Assembly: GCF_000425385.1 (NCBI RefSeq)
Contig: NZ_AUDI01000015.1
Location: 214,702-278,701, forward strand
DNA: 64,000 nucleotides
Source of the DNA: Pseudoduganella violaceinigra DSM 15887
GTDB taxonomy: Bacteria; Pseudomonadota; Gammaproteobacteria; Burkholderiales; Burkholderiaceae_D
Direction of reading: 5' to 3'
Shown: piece by piece, positions 36,338-45,852 of the stretch
Layout: every line of letters starts with the position of its first letter
Numbering within the stretch: position 1 is the first letter of the stretch
Program-made: the position numbers and the translations under genes
The notes under the pieces: model-generated
What the model was told of the DNA's origin: nothing
The model's database searches: none
What the model saw: the letters and a program-made list of their open reading frames with translations, nothing else

Positions 36338-36715
36338 ATGGCAAAAGCATTGGGCATTGGCGGGATCTTCTTCAAATCGAAGGATCCACAAGCGCTGATG
36401 GCCTGGTACCAGGCATGCCTGGGCTTGCCGGACGAATCCAAGGAGTACGCCTCGTTCGCGCCCGCCACGATGCCGAACAATGGCGCCACGTTATTCAGCC
36501 CGTTCAAGAGCACGACTTCCTATTTCGCCCCCTCCAAGCGCGAATTCATGATCAACCTTATCGTCGACGACCTGGACGGCGCGCTCAAGCAGATTGTCGA
36601 CGGTGGCGGCACCCTGGTGGGTGATGTCCAATCCTTCGACTATGGCCGCTTCGGCTGGTTTATCGATCCGGACGGGAATAAGATCGAGTTGTGGCAGCCG
36701 ATTGCTGCGGAGTAA
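36338..36715 (+). CDS. VOC (glyoxalase/bleomycin resistance-like) protein
   Basis: A 125-residue vicinal oxygen chelate protein. The two halves IGGIFFKSKDPQALMAWYQACLG and INLIVDDLDGALKQIVDGG, ending in WFIDPDGNKIELWQP, form paired beta-alpha-beta modules. The first metal ligand position has Phe (FFKS) where His is usual, so metal binding may be altered. GGGAG lies 9 bases before the ATG. The substrate is unknown. Confidence 0.85.
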   Translation: MAKALGIGGIFFKSKDPQALMAWYQACLGLPDESKEYASFAPATMPNNGATLFSPFKSTTSYFAPSKREFMINLIVDDLDGALKQIVDGGGTLVGDVQSFDYGRFGWFIDPDGNKIELWQPIAAE

Positions 36716-36931
36716 GGAACTGGCCCAGCTGCAGGCGGACCACTTTTCGGCCGGATTCGGTCACCAGCTTGACGATTCCGAACTTCCTGAGCCGGGCAAA
36801 ATCGCTTTCCACCACGCCTATGCAAGTTAGGATCACGTTACTGATCCGCCTCAACCCCAGGCCAGAAGCCACTTTCCTCATGGCAAGCATGTTGTACAAT
36901 CCAAAGTCTTGGGAGATTGTCCGGCGGCACC

Positions 36932-37366
36932 ATGGATTCCGTATCAGAAGAACAATTCGAGCTCAGCCAGTTGCGTCAGGCGGCCAAACGCCAGCTGCTT
37001 GGCACGGTGGCGCTGGGTGTCATGGCGGGCTTGCTGGCCTTTGTCGGCCAGAGTGCGCTGGCACAGTCGCGCCCCTTGCTGGAAACCTCGTTCGGCACCT
37101 GGCAATCCCTCTACACCCTGGTGCTGTGGGCGTTGGCGATTGCCTGGCTGGTCGCACTCGCCCAGCAAGCCATTCACTTCCAGAACATCAGCGAGCGCTT
37201 TGAATCGCAGCGCCGCCTCGACTCCGTGTATGCTGAACGCGCCGCCAAGGCGCAAGCGGCGGAAGATGCGCGCCAGCGCCAGCGCGCCGAATCCGAGGCC
37301 CGCCAGGCCGCGGAACGCACTCGGCGCCAAACCAGGAATACCCGCAGCACCAAGTTCGACTATTAA
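36932..37366 (+). CDS. small membrane protein with coiled-coil tail
   Basis: A 144-residue protein with two membrane helices (LLGTVALGVMAGLLAFVG and TLVLWALAIAWLVALAQQA) and a C-terminal Ala/Arg/Gln/Glu-rich coiled coil (about residues 90-135). No family is recognised. The ATG at 36932 is used; another lies five codons earlier. It precedes two overlapping membrane/hydrolase genes on the same strand. Confidence 0.65.
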   Translation: MDSVSEEQFELSQLRQAAKRQLLGTVALGVMAGLLAFVGQSALAQSRPLLETSFGTWQSLYTLVLWALAIAWLVALAQQAIHFQNISERFESQRRLDSVYAERAAKAQAAEDARQRQRAESEARQAAERTRRQTRNTRSTKFDY

Positions 37367-37367
37367 C

Positions 37368-37775
37368 GTGCCCGAAAACAACTACGCTCCGCCGCGTACC
37401 GAATTCACCGCTGAACGCCCCAAACGCCCGGTTCCGGTTTATCTGGTGACCGCCTGGTGCACGCTGCAGGCCGTGCTCGTCCTCGTTCTCGTATGCAGCA
37501 GCTGGGACCGGTATTATTACCTCGTCGCCACAGGAAACCAGTCTCCCGCCGCCTTCATTGCCGGCCTGCTCTTCCCCCTGGTGCTGCTCCTCGCCGGACT
37601 GCTGCTCTTCTTCATGCGGAAAGCCGCAACATACGCGTTCGGCATTTACCTGGCCTCAGCCTGCTGGAAGCTTGTCGTCCTCACCAGCAATGCGCCGGAA
37701 CTCCCGGTATTGGCGGTAACAGTGGCAATGACGCTCTATTGCATATGGCTGCACCGCCACGGCAAACTCACTTGA
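37368..37775 (+). CDS. four-helix membrane protein, GTG start
   Basis: About 135 residues with four predicted membrane helices (PVYLVTAWCTLQAVLVLVLV, AFIAGLLFPLVLLLAGLLLFF and others). A GTG directly after the previous stop is the most likely start; the frame stays open further upstream but reads as unlikely protein. No ribosome site is obvious. Function is unknown. Confidence 0.6.
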   Translation: MPENNYAPPRTEFTAERPKRPVPVYLVTAWCTLQAVLVLVLVCSSWDRYYYLVATGNQSPAAFIAGLLFPLVLLLAGLLLFFMRKAATYAFGIYLASACWKLVVLTSNAPELPVLAVTVAMTLYCIWLHRHGKLT

Positions 37776-38446
37776 AACCGGTGCTCCTGCTCTTGCCCGG
37801 AATGGACGGGACGGGCGAGCTGTTTGCTCCCTTCGTCGCCGCGCTTGACGGCGAATTCGATGTGCGGATCGTGACCTATCCAGGCGAGCATTGCGGCGGA
37901 TACACAGAGCTGGAGGCGATTGCCCGCGCAGCGGTCCCACTGGACCGGCCTTATGTTCTGCTGGGCGAGTCGTTCTCTGGACCGATCGCGATTGCAATCG
38001 CGGCAGCGGCGCCGGGCCAGTTGCGAGGGCTGATCTTGTGCAGCACCTTTGCCCGCAATCCAAGGCCTGCGCTGGCGGCCCTGAAGCCGCTGATTTCCTT
38101 CGCCCCCGTCAAAGCGCTTCCGGCGGGCATGCTGGTAGGGCCGGCAATGCGCGCCGCATTCAAACGCTCCCTACGCCAGGTGACAGCATCGGCCTTGCGC
38201 GCCAGGCTGCGTAACGTGTTGGCGGTCGATGCCTGCGACCTGCTCAAGGCCTGCGAGGCGCCGATCCTTTACCTGCAGGCGAAGCGCGACTGGCTGGTGC
38301 CGCGCGCCGCCGGGAACCTGATCGCACAAATCAAGCCCGCAACGAAGGTGGAAGTATTCGACACTTCACACTTCCTGCTGCAAATGGCGCCGCATCAGGC
38401 CGCCCGGGAAGTCGCGGCCTTTGTTCGGCTTAATGCGCTGAGATAA
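37745..38446 (+). CDS. alpha/beta hydrolase
   Basis: A 233-residue hydrolase overlapping the previous gene by 31 bases. It has the oxyanion motif LLLPGMDGTGELF, nucleophile in GESFSGPIA, an Asp in YLQAKRDWLVP and a C-terminal His in DTSHFLLQ. The start is uncertain: the ATG at 37745 or a TTG at 37772 overlapping the previous stop. It converges with the DUF3667 gene and overlaps it by 17 bases. The substrate is unknown. Confidence 0.8.
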   Translation: MAAPPRQTHLKPVLLLLPGMDGTGELFAPFVAALDGEFDVRIVTYPGEHCGGYTELEAIARAAVPLDRPYVLLGESFSGPIAIAIAAAAPGQLRGLILCSTFARNPRPALAALKPLISFAPVKALPAGMLVGPAMRAAFKRSLRQVTASALRARLRNVLAVDACDLLKACEAPILYLQAKRDWLVPRAAGNLIAQIKPATKVEVFDTSHFLLQMAPHQAAREVAAFVRLNALR

Positions 38447-39287
38447 TCCCCAGCGCCATGACGCCCAGGATTGCCACGCCGAGCGAAATGCCGTGCAGTA
38501 CGCCCAGCAGGATCCAGCGCCAGAGCGTACCCCATTTGCCTTTCTGGTAGACCCTTTGCATGGCCCACGGCAGGTAGCCCGTCACCCAGCAGAAGGCGAC
38601 GAATTTCACGAAGCCCTCCGGCAGGAACATGAAAATGCCCAGCATGATGAAGGCGAACGCATTGGTATGCAGAGCAAACAGCAGGTGCTCACCGTACTTC
38701 TTGCCGGTTCCCAGATAGAGCAGCTTGAGCCATAAGGCAAACAGCGGCATCAGCAGGAAGATCGCGTACGGCGCATATTTGTAGAAACCGGTTTGCAGCA
38801 CAGCGCTCTTCTCGCGGTCCCCCATCTTGCTGAAGCGGTCGAAGGAATGGAAAACGCCGGGCGCTTCATGCTGCATCACTTCTTCCAGCTTGCTGTCGGC
38901 GGATGGCGGCGCTGCTTTTGCGGGCGCAGCCTGGTGCACGGCTGCCGGCGGCTCATGCGCCGAATCCAGCGTGACCACCTCCGCATCGCTGAACTTCAGC
39001 ACGGCGAAGAAGATGATGCTGAGCGACAGGTACAGCCGCAGGGGCTCCACATAGCGCTTGCGGCGGCCCGCCAGGTATTCCGTGGTCAGCAGACCGGGAC
39101 GGAACAGCAGCCGCGTGATGCTGCCCCACAAACGCCCTTCCAGCGCGACATAGTGGCCGATGAATTCGTGCAGGAACTCGCCCAAGCTGGGCGCATGCAG
39201 GCGGGTCTCCTGGCCGCACATATGGCAGAAATTGCCGGTCGTGGTGGCGCCGCAGTTGCGGCAGGTATGGTCGAGGGCATTAATCAT
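38430..39287 (-). CDS. DUF3667-type membrane protein with N-terminal zinc ribbon
   Basis: A 285-residue protein. Cys10, Cys13, Cys21 and Cys24 (CRNCG, CHMCG) form a zinc ribbon typical of DUF3667, followed by HEFIGHYVALEGRLWGS and LAGRRKRYVEPLRLYLSLS, also diagnostic. Four or five membrane helices follow. A variable loop at about 105-150 is Ala/Pro-rich. The function of the family is unknown. Confidence 0.85.
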   Translation of the reverse strand: MINALDHTCRNCGATTTGNFCHMCGQETRLHAPSLGEFLHEFIGHYVALEGRLWGSITRLLFRPGLLTTEYLAGRRKRYVEPLRLYLSLSIIFFAVLKFSDAEVVTLDSAHEPPAAVHQAAPAKAAPPSADSKLEEVMQHEAPGVFHSFDRFSKMGDREKSAVLQTGFYKYAPYAIFLLMPLFALWLKLLYLGTGKKYGEHLLFALHTNAFAFIMLGIFMFLPEGFVKFVAFCWVTGYLPWAMQRVYQKGKWGTLWRWILLGVLHGISLGVAILGVMALGIISAH

Positions 39288-39376
39288 TCTGCAATGCTAC
39301 CGGTGGAATTGCTTCTATTCAAGCTGGCGACCGCTGGCGCGTGGCTTCGCTACCATGGATTCAGGAGGACGACACC

Positions 39377-39637
39377 ATGGAACCGAACAGCAAGGACCGC
39401 AAGGTCAATACGCAAGCGCCCGTGGACCGCAGCGGCGGCAAGCGCCTGCCGCATGAGCGCGACGAGTCGCCGCAGGGTCAGTCGCAGCAGACGGCGCGCA
39501 GCGTGATCCGCCAGGCGGCCGAAGATATCGAGCAGGGGCTGGTCGACACCGACCTGCACGGCAAACCCGGCTTGCAAAAGCCGCATGCCGACGGCGAGTC
39601 GAAAGCCAATCCCCTGCCCGGCACCAAACGCGATTGA
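39377..39637 (+). CDS. small polar protein of unknown function
   Basis: An 86-residue, highly charged, probably disordered protein ([20 protein letters not shown]). AGGAGG lies eight bases before the ATG, a strong ribosome site that sets this start over one 12 codons earlier. It is followed closely by the exported dehydrogenase gene. It resembles short acidic orphan proteins common in Burkholderiales. Confidence 0.65.
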   Translation: MEPNSKDRKVNTQAPVDRSGGKRLPHERDESPQGQSQQTARSVIRQAAEDIEQGLVDTDLHGKPGLQKPHADGESKANPLPGTKRD

Positions 39638-39644
39638 GGGCGTC

Positions 39645-40946
39645 ATGCGCACCGCCCTTGTTTTCCTCGCGGCCGGCTTGTGCGCGGCCGCCGCGCTGGC
39701 GCAAAGCTACCCGCCCGGCTGGGGTCCCAATCCCGGCCTGCCGGAGCCAAACAAGAATTTGATTCCCACCATGAACGTGGCGCCGGTCGACCGCTGGAAA
39801 GGAGACGACAAGCCGGTCGCGGCATCCGGCTTCAGCGTCACAGCCTACGAGCGCAATCTGGACCACCCGCGCTGGCTGTACGTACTGCCGAACGGCGACG
39901 TGCTGGTCGCCGAAACCGCCGCGCCGCCCAAGCCGGAAGACGCCAAAGGCATCAAGGGCGCCATCATGAAACACGAAATGAAGAAGGCCGGTTCGGCCAC
40001 CCCGTCTGCCAACCGCATCACACTGCTGCGCGATATCGATGAACACGGCGTGGCGCAAAAGCGCAGCACCTTCCTCAAGGATCTCAATTCCCCGTTCGGC
40101 ATGGTGCTGGTGGATAAGGACCTCTACATTGCCAACACCGACGCCGTGGTGCGCTATCCCTACACCGAAGGCGCCACGTCGATCACGGCAGCCGGCATGA
40201 AGGTGCTGGACCTGCCGGGCGGCCCGATCAACCACCACTGGACCAAGAACATCACGGCCAGCCCCGATGGCCGCTTCCTGTACGTCACCGTGGGTTCGAA
40301 CAGCAACGCGGCGGAAAACGGCATGGACAAGGAAGACGGCCGCGCCGCGATCTGGGAATACGAACGCACCACCGGCAAGTCGCGCCTGTACGCGACCGGC
40401 TTGCGCAACGCAAACGGAATGGCCTGGGAACCCAGGACCAAGGCGCTGTGGACCGTGGTGAATGAACGCGACGAGCTGGGCGACGACCTGGTGCCCGACT
40501 ACCTGACCGCGGTCAAGGACGGCGCCTTCTATGGCTGGCCCTACAGCTACTACGGCCAGCGCGTCGACGCGCGCGTCAAGCCGCAGCGGCCCGACATGGT
40601 GGCGAAAGCCGTCATGCCCGATTACGGCCTGGGGGCGCATACGGCATCGTTGGGACTGGCCTTTTACGACGCCAAAGCCTTCCCGGCCAACTGGCAGGGC
40701 GGCGCCTTCATCGGCCAGCACGGGTCGTGGAACCGCAAGGAACTGAGCGGCTACAAAGTGGTCTTCGTGCCCTTCGCGGACGGGCGCCCGGCCGGCCCGC
40801 CGGTGGACTTCCTGTCCGGCTTCATCACGCGCGACGGCAAGGCCAAAGGGCGGCCGGTCGGCGTGGCGGTGGACAAGACCGGCGCCTTGCTCGTGGCCGA
40901 CGACGTGGGCAATGTGGTGTGGCGTGTGGCGCCGGCGGCGCGCTGA
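39645..40946 (+). CDS. exported sugar/sorbosone dehydrogenase (PQQ-type propeller)
   Basis: A 433-residue protein with a clear signal peptide ([20 protein letters not shown], cleavage after residue 20). The rest matches soluble sugar/sorbosone dehydrogenases: [40 protein letters not shown] and [16 protein letters not shown]. These periplasmic enzymes are six-bladed propellers that may use PQQ. Whether it binds PQQ cannot be told here. gloA follows after 12 bases. Confidence 0.88.
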   Translation: MRTALVFLAAGLCAAAALAQSYPPGWGPNPGLPEPNKNLIPTMNVAPVDRWKGDDKPVAASGFSVTAYERNLDHPRWLYVLPNGDVLVAETAAPPKPEDAKGIKGAIMKHEMKKAGSATPSANRITLLRDIDEHGVAQKRSTFLKDLNSPFGMVLVDKDLYIANTDAVVRYPYTEGATSITAAGMKVLDLPGGPINHHWTKNITASPDGRFLYVTVGSNSNAAENGMDKEDGRAAIWEYERTTGKSRLYATGLRNANGMAWEPRTKALWTVVNERDELGDDLVPDYLTAVKDGAFYGWPYSYYGQRVDARVKPQRPDMVAKAVMPDYGLGAHTASLGLAFYDAKAFPANWQGGAFIGQHGSWNRKELSGYKVVFVPFADGRPAGPPVDFLSGFITRDGKAKGRPVGVAVDKTGALLVADDVGNVVWRVAPAAR

Positions 40947-40958
40947 TACAATAAACCC

Positions 40959-41369
40959 ATGCGTATCCTACACACGATGCTGCGGGTTGGTGACCTGCAG
41001 CGATCCATCGACTTCTACACCAAGGTGCTGGGCATGCAACTTTTGCGCACCAGCGACAATCCCGAATACAAATACACGCTGGCCTTCCTCGGCTACGGGC
41101 ACAACCCGGAGCATGCGGAGCTGGAGCTGACGTACAACTACGGCGTCGACAAATACGAGATGGGCAATGCCTACGGCCATATCGCGATTTCGGCCGACGA
41201 TATCGTCGCCGCCTGCACGGCGGTGCGCGCCAACGGCGGCAGCGTGACCCGCGAGCCGGGCCCGGTCAAGGGCGGCAGCACGGTCATCGCTTTTGTCACC
41301 GACCCGGACGGGTATAAGATTGAGCTGATCGAGCGCAGCTTCGACGGCCAGGGGGCTGGTCTGCGCTAA
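40959..41369 (+). CDS. gloA: lactoylglutathione lyase (glyoxalase I)
   Basis: A 136-residue enzyme joining methylglyoxal and glutathione to S-lactoylglutathione. Metal ligands are seen as His5 in [13 protein letters not shown], the Glu in ELELTYNYG, the His in [10 protein letters not shown] and the Glu in GYKIELIE. The sequence is close to the Ni2+-type GloA of E. coli. It follows the exported dehydrogenase, possibly in one transcript. Confidence 0.95.
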   Translation: MRILHTMLRVGDLQRSIDFYTKVLGMQLLRTSDNPEYKYTLAFLGYGHNPEHAELELTYNYGVDKYEMGNAYGHIAISADDIVAACTAVRANGGSVTREPGPVKGGSTVIAFVTDPDGYKIELIERSFDGQGAGLR

Positions 41370-41455
41370 GGGAAGCCGGGAACGAACCGCCTCAATGAGT
41401 TCCCAGCTATCTGACGAGGATTTCCGGCCAGGCGCCATCGGCGCCTCGGCCGTGA

Positions 41456-42769
41456 TCAGTGCTGCAGCAGGGCGTTGATCGGCTCCAGGTCCTCTTCCTT
41501 CAGCGAACCGGCCGCCGACTTCAGGCGCAGGCCATTCATGATGGTGTCGTAGCGCGCCTTCGACAGGTCCTTCTGGGTCGAGTACAGCTGGCGCTGCGCG
41601 TTCAGCACGTCGATATTGATACGTACGCCCACCTGGTAGCCCAGCTTGTTCGATTCCAGCGCGGACTTGGACGACACTTCCGCCGCTTCCAGCGCCTTGA
41701 CCTGGGCCAGGCCGCTGTTCACGCCGAGGAAGGCCTGGCGCGCGGTTTGCGCGGCCTGGCGGCGCGAGGCCTCCAGGTCGGTGCGCGCCTTGTCTTCCAG
41801 CGCGATCGATTCGCGCACCTTGCTGGTGATGGCGAAGCCGTTGAAGATCGGAACGCTCCAGCTCAGGCCGATAGCATTGTTCTTGTTAATGCCGCCGTTG
41901 TTGGCGCCGGTGGCGGTAGCACGCGTCGAGTTGGCGACCAGGTCCAGCGTCGGCATATGGCCGGCGCGCTGGCGGCTGATTTCGCGCTTGGCGACTTCCA
42001 CGTTCAGCTTCGCCCCGGTCACACCGTAGTTCTGTTCCTCGGCAGCCGACACCCACGGTTCCAGGGTCCCCGGTTGCGGGCTGGCGATGGTGACACCGGT
42101 GCGCAGCGGCGCCAGCGTGCCCGGCACATCGCCGATGATCTGTCGCAGCGCGGTGCGCTTCACTTCCAGGTCGTTCAGCGCGGCGAACTCCTGCGCCACC
42201 ACCAGGTCGTATGCCGCTTGCGCTTCGTGCGTGTCGGTGATGGTCTGGGTGCCCACTTCAAAGTTGCGCTTGGCCGACGCCAGCTGTTCGGTGGTTGCGA
42301 CTTTCTGCGCCTGGGTCGTGGTCAGGTTGTCCTGTGCCGTCAACACGTCGAAATAGGCTTGCGCTACGCGCAGGATCACGTCCTGCTGCGCCTGCGCAAA
42401 CACGGCCTCCGAAGCGGCGGCGGACAGCTTGGCCTGCTGGTAGCCTTCCCAGTTGGCCCAACGGAACAGCGGCTGGGTCAATTGAACCTGCACCACGCCG
42501 TTGTAATAGTCCTTGTCCTTGTAGTTGACCTTGTCCAGCGCGCCTTCGCCATTGTTCTTCATCTGCTGGCCGCTGGCGGAGATGGTTGGCAGCAACCCTG
42601 CACGTCCCTGTACTGCTTTTTCCTGTCCGGCCACCAGTGCCGCACGGGCGCTGGAGTAGGTGGCGTCGTTGGCGAGCGCCTGTTTGTACACCTGGACCAG
42701 GTCAGCCGCCTGTGTATTCAGCGAGAACAGGGCGCTGGAAACCAGCACGGCGAGAAGGGGTTTCTGCAT
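41456..42769 (-). CDS. tolC: TolC-family outer membrane channel
   Basis: A 437-residue outer membrane factor with a signal peptide (PLLAVLVSSALFSLNTQA, cleaved near residue 20). Repeated long helices and Ala/Gln-rich segments (AYFDVLTAQDNL; VGVRINIDVLNAQRQLY) are typical of TolC trimers that couple to efflux pumps or type I secretion. The second ATG is chosen because GGAG is spaced six bases from it. It is third in the pcm-rhodanese-tolC set. No inner-membrane partner is nearby. Confidence 0.92.
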   Translation of the reverse strand: MQKPLLAVLVSSALFSLNTQAADLVQVYKQALANDATYSSARAALVAGQEKAVQGRAGLLPTISASGQQMKNNGEGALDKVNYKDKDYYNGVVQVQLTQPLFRWANWEGYQQAKLSAAASEAVFAQAQQDVILRVAQAYFDVLTAQDNLTTTQAQKVATTEQLASAKRNFEVGTQTITDTHEAQAAYDLVVAQEFAALNDLEVKRTALRQIIGDVPGTLAPLRTGVTIASPQPGTLEPWVSAAEEQNYGVTGAKLNVEVAKREISRQRAGHMPTLDLVANSTRATATGANNGGINKNNAIGLSWSVPIFNGFAITSKVRESIALEDKARTDLEASRRQAAQTARQAFLGVNSGLAQVKALEAAEVSSKSALESNKLGYQVGVRINIDVLNAQRQLYSTQKDLSKARYDTIMNGLRLKSAAGSLKEEDLEPINALLQH

Positions 42770-42811
42770 TTGCATCTCCGTTGGAGTCGTCAAAAAGGGT
42801 TAGTTTTCGGC

Positions 42812-43135
42812 CTAATATTTAGGCATCGAGCTGTCCACCTGCACAGCCCAGGCGTGAATCCCGCCTGTCAGATTGCTTACCTTGCTGAAACCGTGATGCT
42901 CAAGGAAGGCTGCCACATTGAGGCTGCGCGCCCCGTGGTGGCAGATGCAGACAATCTCCGCATCCTCGTCGAGATCGTCGATGCGGGCCGGAATGGTCTG
43001 CATCGGCATCAGGGTCGAGCCTGCGATATGGCAGGTCTCGAACTCCCAGTTCTCGCGCACGTCCAGCAGGAACGGCTTGGCGCGGCCTTCATCATTCAGC
43101 CAGCCAGCCAGTTCCGGTGCAGTAATGTGCTGCAT
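42812..43135 (-). CDS. single-domain rhodanese
   Basis: A 107-residue rhodanese-like protein with LLDVRENWEFETCHIAG and active-site Cys in CICHHGARS. It may move sulfane sulfur or act as a phosphatase-like binding domain; partners are unknown. It lies nine bases after pcm and 42 before tolC, the arrangement seen across Betaproteobacteria. Confidence 0.9.
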   Translation of the reverse strand: MQHITAPELAGWLNDEGRAKPFLLDVRENWEFETCHIAGSTLMPMQTIPARIDDLDEDAEIVCICHHGARSLNVAAFLEHHGFSKVSNLTGGIHAWAVQVDSSMPKY

Positions 43136-43144
43136 GGCGTTCCC

Positions 43145-43798
43145 TTAGAAAGTGAACGCCGAAGGTTTCACCGCCAGGTCCAGCGGCTTGACATCGGTTT
43201 CAAACAGTTTGACGGTGTCGTAGCCGTGGTCGCCGGTGCGGGTAATGCGGTGCGCGGACATCACCGGCGATGCGCCGATGATGGCCATGATGCGGCCGCC
43301 TACCTTCACTTGCTGCAGCACCGCTTCTGGCAGTACCGGCAGCGAGCCGGAGAACACGATCACGTCGAACGGCGCGCCGTTGGACCAGCCCTGGGCGCCA
43401 TTGCCCAGTTCCACGGTCGCATTGGCGATGCCGTTGTCCGCCAGGTTCTTGGCCGCCAGCGCTTTCAGTGCGGGCGCGATTTCGACGGCGGTCACGTGGC
43501 GTGCACGGTGGGCCAGCAGCGCGGCCAGGTAGCCGGTGCCCGCGCCGACCAGCAGCACGTTTTCATGTTTCTTGATCTGCGCATCCTGTACGATGCGCGC
43601 TTCCAGCTTCGGGGTCAGCATTTGCTCGCCACCCTCCAGCGGAATGAAAGTGTCGACAAAAGCCAGGTTCTTGTAGGCTTCTGGCACGAAATTCTCGCGT
43701 TTAACGACCAGCAACAGATCGAGGATGTCCGTATCCAGCACATCCCAAGGACGGATTTGCTGTTCGATCATATTGAAACGGGCTTGTTCGATATTCAT
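43145..43798 (-). CDS. pcm: protein-L-isoaspartate O-methyltransferase
   Basis: A 217-residue SAM-dependent enzyme that methylates isoaspartyl residues to repair aged proteins. The SAM site is VLLVGAGTGYLAALLA, and VTAVEIAP follows. The N-terminus starts ARFNMIEQQIRPWDV as in this family. The ATG at 43798 is preferred over one 12 codons earlier. First gene of pcm-rhodanese-tolC. Confidence 0.93.
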   Translation of the reverse strand: MNIEQARFNMIEQQIRPWDVLDTDILDLLLVVKRENFVPEAYKNLAFVDTFIPLEGGEQMLTPKLEARIVQDAQIKKHENVLLVGAGTGYLAALLAHRARHVTAVEIAPALKALAAKNLADNGIANATVELGNGAQGWSNGAPFDVIVFSGSLPVLPEAVLQQVKVGGRIMAIIGASPVMSAHRITRTGDHGYDTVKLFETDVKPLDLAVKPSAFTF

Positions 43799-43948
43799 CT
43801 TTGTTGACTCGGTGAGGGATAAATAATCCGTCATTTTATCGTTTGTCTGGTCAGGTGGGCATATTAACGATTAAGACAACGGATCGCGGGAAATTGCGAC
43901 AGTCTGCAGATTTGGGGGGGTGAACGACAGAATTGAGCAATTCAAGCT

Positions 43949-44593
43949 TCACTTCTGCGGCGCCAGCCCCTGCTGCACCAGGCTGAGGAAGGTGTCCATG
44001 AAGGCGTCGGCATCGACGCCCTCGTGCGTCTCGCAGGGGAAGAAGCTGTGCTTCCACATCATCAGCGTCAGCACCGGGGCAATCAGGACATTGGTCATCA
44101 TCACGGGATCAACCGGGCGGAACTCGCCGCGCGCCACGCCGCGTTCGAGGATGCGGGTCAGCAGCGCGCTGCCGCGTTCGATGACTTCTTCATTGTAGAA
44201 CTGGGCCAGCTCGGGGAAATTGCCGGATTCGGCCATCATCAATTTGGTCAGGCCGGCGGCCTTGGTGGCGCCGACCTGGGTCCACCAGCGGCGCAGCATC
44301 TGGCGCAGCAGTTCGTCGCTGGGCATATCGCGCGCGGCGGCCGCGTCGTTTTCCGCCTGGCCGATGGTTTGCACGATGGTCTCGCGCACGACGGCTTTGA
44401 ACAGTTCCTGCTTGTTTTCGAAATACAGGTAGAGCGTGCCCTTGGAGACGCCGGCGGCGCGCGCCACGTCTTCCAGGCGGGTGGCGGCAAATCCGCGATC
44501 GACAAACAGCTCCAGCGCGGAAGCCAGCAGTTCCTGCGGTCGCGCATCCTTGCGCCGTTCCCAGCGGGGCTTGGTATCAGTCGGGGCTTGCAT
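43949..44593 (-). CDS. TetR-family regulator
   Basis: A 214-residue repressor-type protein. The helix-turn-helix lies at about 25-65 (FAATRLEDVARAAGVSKGTLYLYFENKQEL). The C-terminal ligand-binding domain is of the efflux-regulator style. A 20-base palindrome sits upstream of its own start, suggesting autoregulation. Its target is probably itself or nearby genes; no pump gene is adjacent except tolC (convergent order on the same strand). Confidence 0.9.
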   Translation of the reverse strand: MQAPTDTKPRWERRKDARPQELLASALELFVDRGFAATRLEDVARAAGVSKGTLYLYFENKQELFKAVVRETIVQTIGQAENDAAAARDMPSDELLRQMLRRWWTQVGATKAAGLTKLMMAESGNFPELAQFYNEEVIERGSALLTRILERGVARGEFRPVDPVMMTNVLIAPVLTLMMWKHSFFPCETHEGVDADAFMDTFLSLVQQGLAPQK

Positions 44594-44613
44594 GATCAAA
44601 ATTGCGATTGGGT

Positions 44614-44633
44614 AACTTACTCACGAGTCAGTT
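44614..44633. promoter_or_regulatory. candidate TetR operator
   Basis: AACTTACTCACGAGTCAGTT is symmetric at 16 of 20 positions (AACTnACTCnnGAGTnAGTT). It ends 21 bases before the TetR ATG. The TTACT...AGTCAG pattern resembles operators of TetR-type efflux regulators. This is a visual call. Confidence 0.65.
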
Positions 44634-44680
44634 ATATTAGTTCTACGCCCCCCGCACGTCAAGCTGTAAGGCGGGCAACC

Positions 44681-45676
44681 TCAGGGTTCTGCTGCTCTTT
44701 TCGCCACGGCGTAGACCGCCTGCACCACCATCGCCATGCGCTTGTAATCGAGCTTGTCGAACGTATCGCCAGCCCCGTGATAGTTCGGATTGCGCATAAA
44801 GGCCGTATCGGTCACCATCAGGGCCGGATAACCCTGCGCCCAATAACTGCGATGGTCGGAAAAATCGACCCCTTGCACAGCGCCGGGCGCATTCAGGGAA
44901 TAGACCGGCAAGTCCGATGCCCCGGACATTGCCGCCTTCACCGAACGGCTGACGCCAAAGTCGCCGAATTGCCCCACCAGCGCGATGAAATTGCCGCGAT
45001 CCGGATAGCCCAGTTTCATCGGGGCCAGCGGGTAGGCCTGGCTCCCTGGGCGGTCGCTGAAGTAGCCGATCATCTCCAGCGACAGCATCAATTCCACATC
45101 GCGCCCCTCCGCTTTCAGCGCGCGGGCATGCCATACGCTGCCCATGTGGCGCGAGCGGAAATGCGGAGGCTCTTCCAGCGTATAGGCCACCAGTTCAACC
45201 GGGCGGGCGGGTGCGGACCGGCCCAGCAAGTGCGCCAGTTCCAGCACGCCGGCAATGCCGCTGGCATTGTCGTCGGCCCCCGGCGTGCCGCCGTAGCTGT
45301 CGTAATGCGCACCAATCACCAGCAGGCGGCCGCTTGCAGGACCGAAGCGGGCGACGACGTTCTTGAAGTGCGCTTCATCGACGACCACATCCTGGAAAGA
45401 CACCAGCGCACCGGCCTCTTTGAATTGCTCGGCGATGTATGCCGCCGTACGCTTCAGATTTCCGGCTCGGTCGAATGAGCGCGGATACAAGTCGACACTC
45501 AGCTTCTTCACATGCGCTTCGAGCCTGGCCGGGGCGACTGGCGGCGGTGTCGAGGGAACGGGCGTCACCAGGGGTTGGCCGACCAAGGCAATCAATGTCA
45601 GCAGTCCGGTACCGATGACAGCCAGGGGGGCAAACAAGCGGCGATAGCTGATTTGGGGCGACTGCGTAAAGTCCAT
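44681..45676 (-). CDS. M28-family metallopeptidase
   Basis: A 331-residue aminopeptidase-like protein. An N-terminal membrane segment (APLAVIGTGLLTLIALVG) suggests a membrane anchor or secretion. Zinc ligands are His in GAHYDS, Asp in GADDNASG, Glu in YTLEEP, and a later Asp/His (DHRSYW; NYHGAGD), the M28 set. AGGAG precedes the chosen ATG. The role is probably peptide breakdown in the envelope. Confidence 0.85.
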   Translation of the reverse strand: MDFTQSPQISYRRLFAPLAVIGTGLLTLIALVGQPLVTPVPSTPPPVAPARLEAHVKKLSVDLYPRSFDRAGNLKRTAAYIAEQFKEAGALVSFQDVVVDEAHFKNVVARFGPASGRLLVIGAHYDSYGGTPGADDNASGIAGVLELAHLLGRSAPARPVELVAYTLEEPPHFRSRHMGSVWHARALKAEGRDVELMLSLEMIGYFSDRPGSQAYPLAPMKLGYPDRGNFIALVGQFGDFGVSRSVKAAMSGASDLPVYSLNAPGAVQGVDFSDHRSYWAQGYPALMVTDTAFMRNPNYHGAGDTFDKLDYKRMAMVVQAVYAVAKRAAEP

Positions 45677-45852
45677 TCCTGCTCCTGTCACATTGAGGCG
45701 CCATTCTAGCAGTCGGCACTTGCACAACAATGTAGCCAGAAACACAACGACTGTTGTTATATGGATCCAACCGTTCGAAATAATTGGTAAATCGAAGAGA
45801 TAAGGTATTTACTGGTAAGTACGCGTCAAAGAACGTGTCTGGGAGAGTAAAA

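Noticed and set aside
36660..36899. 79-codon minus-strand frame between the VOC gene and the small membrane gene, with a helix-turn-helix-like feel
   Set aside because: No ribosome site, no family match I can support; the sequence could be a gene remnant, but there is not enough evidence.
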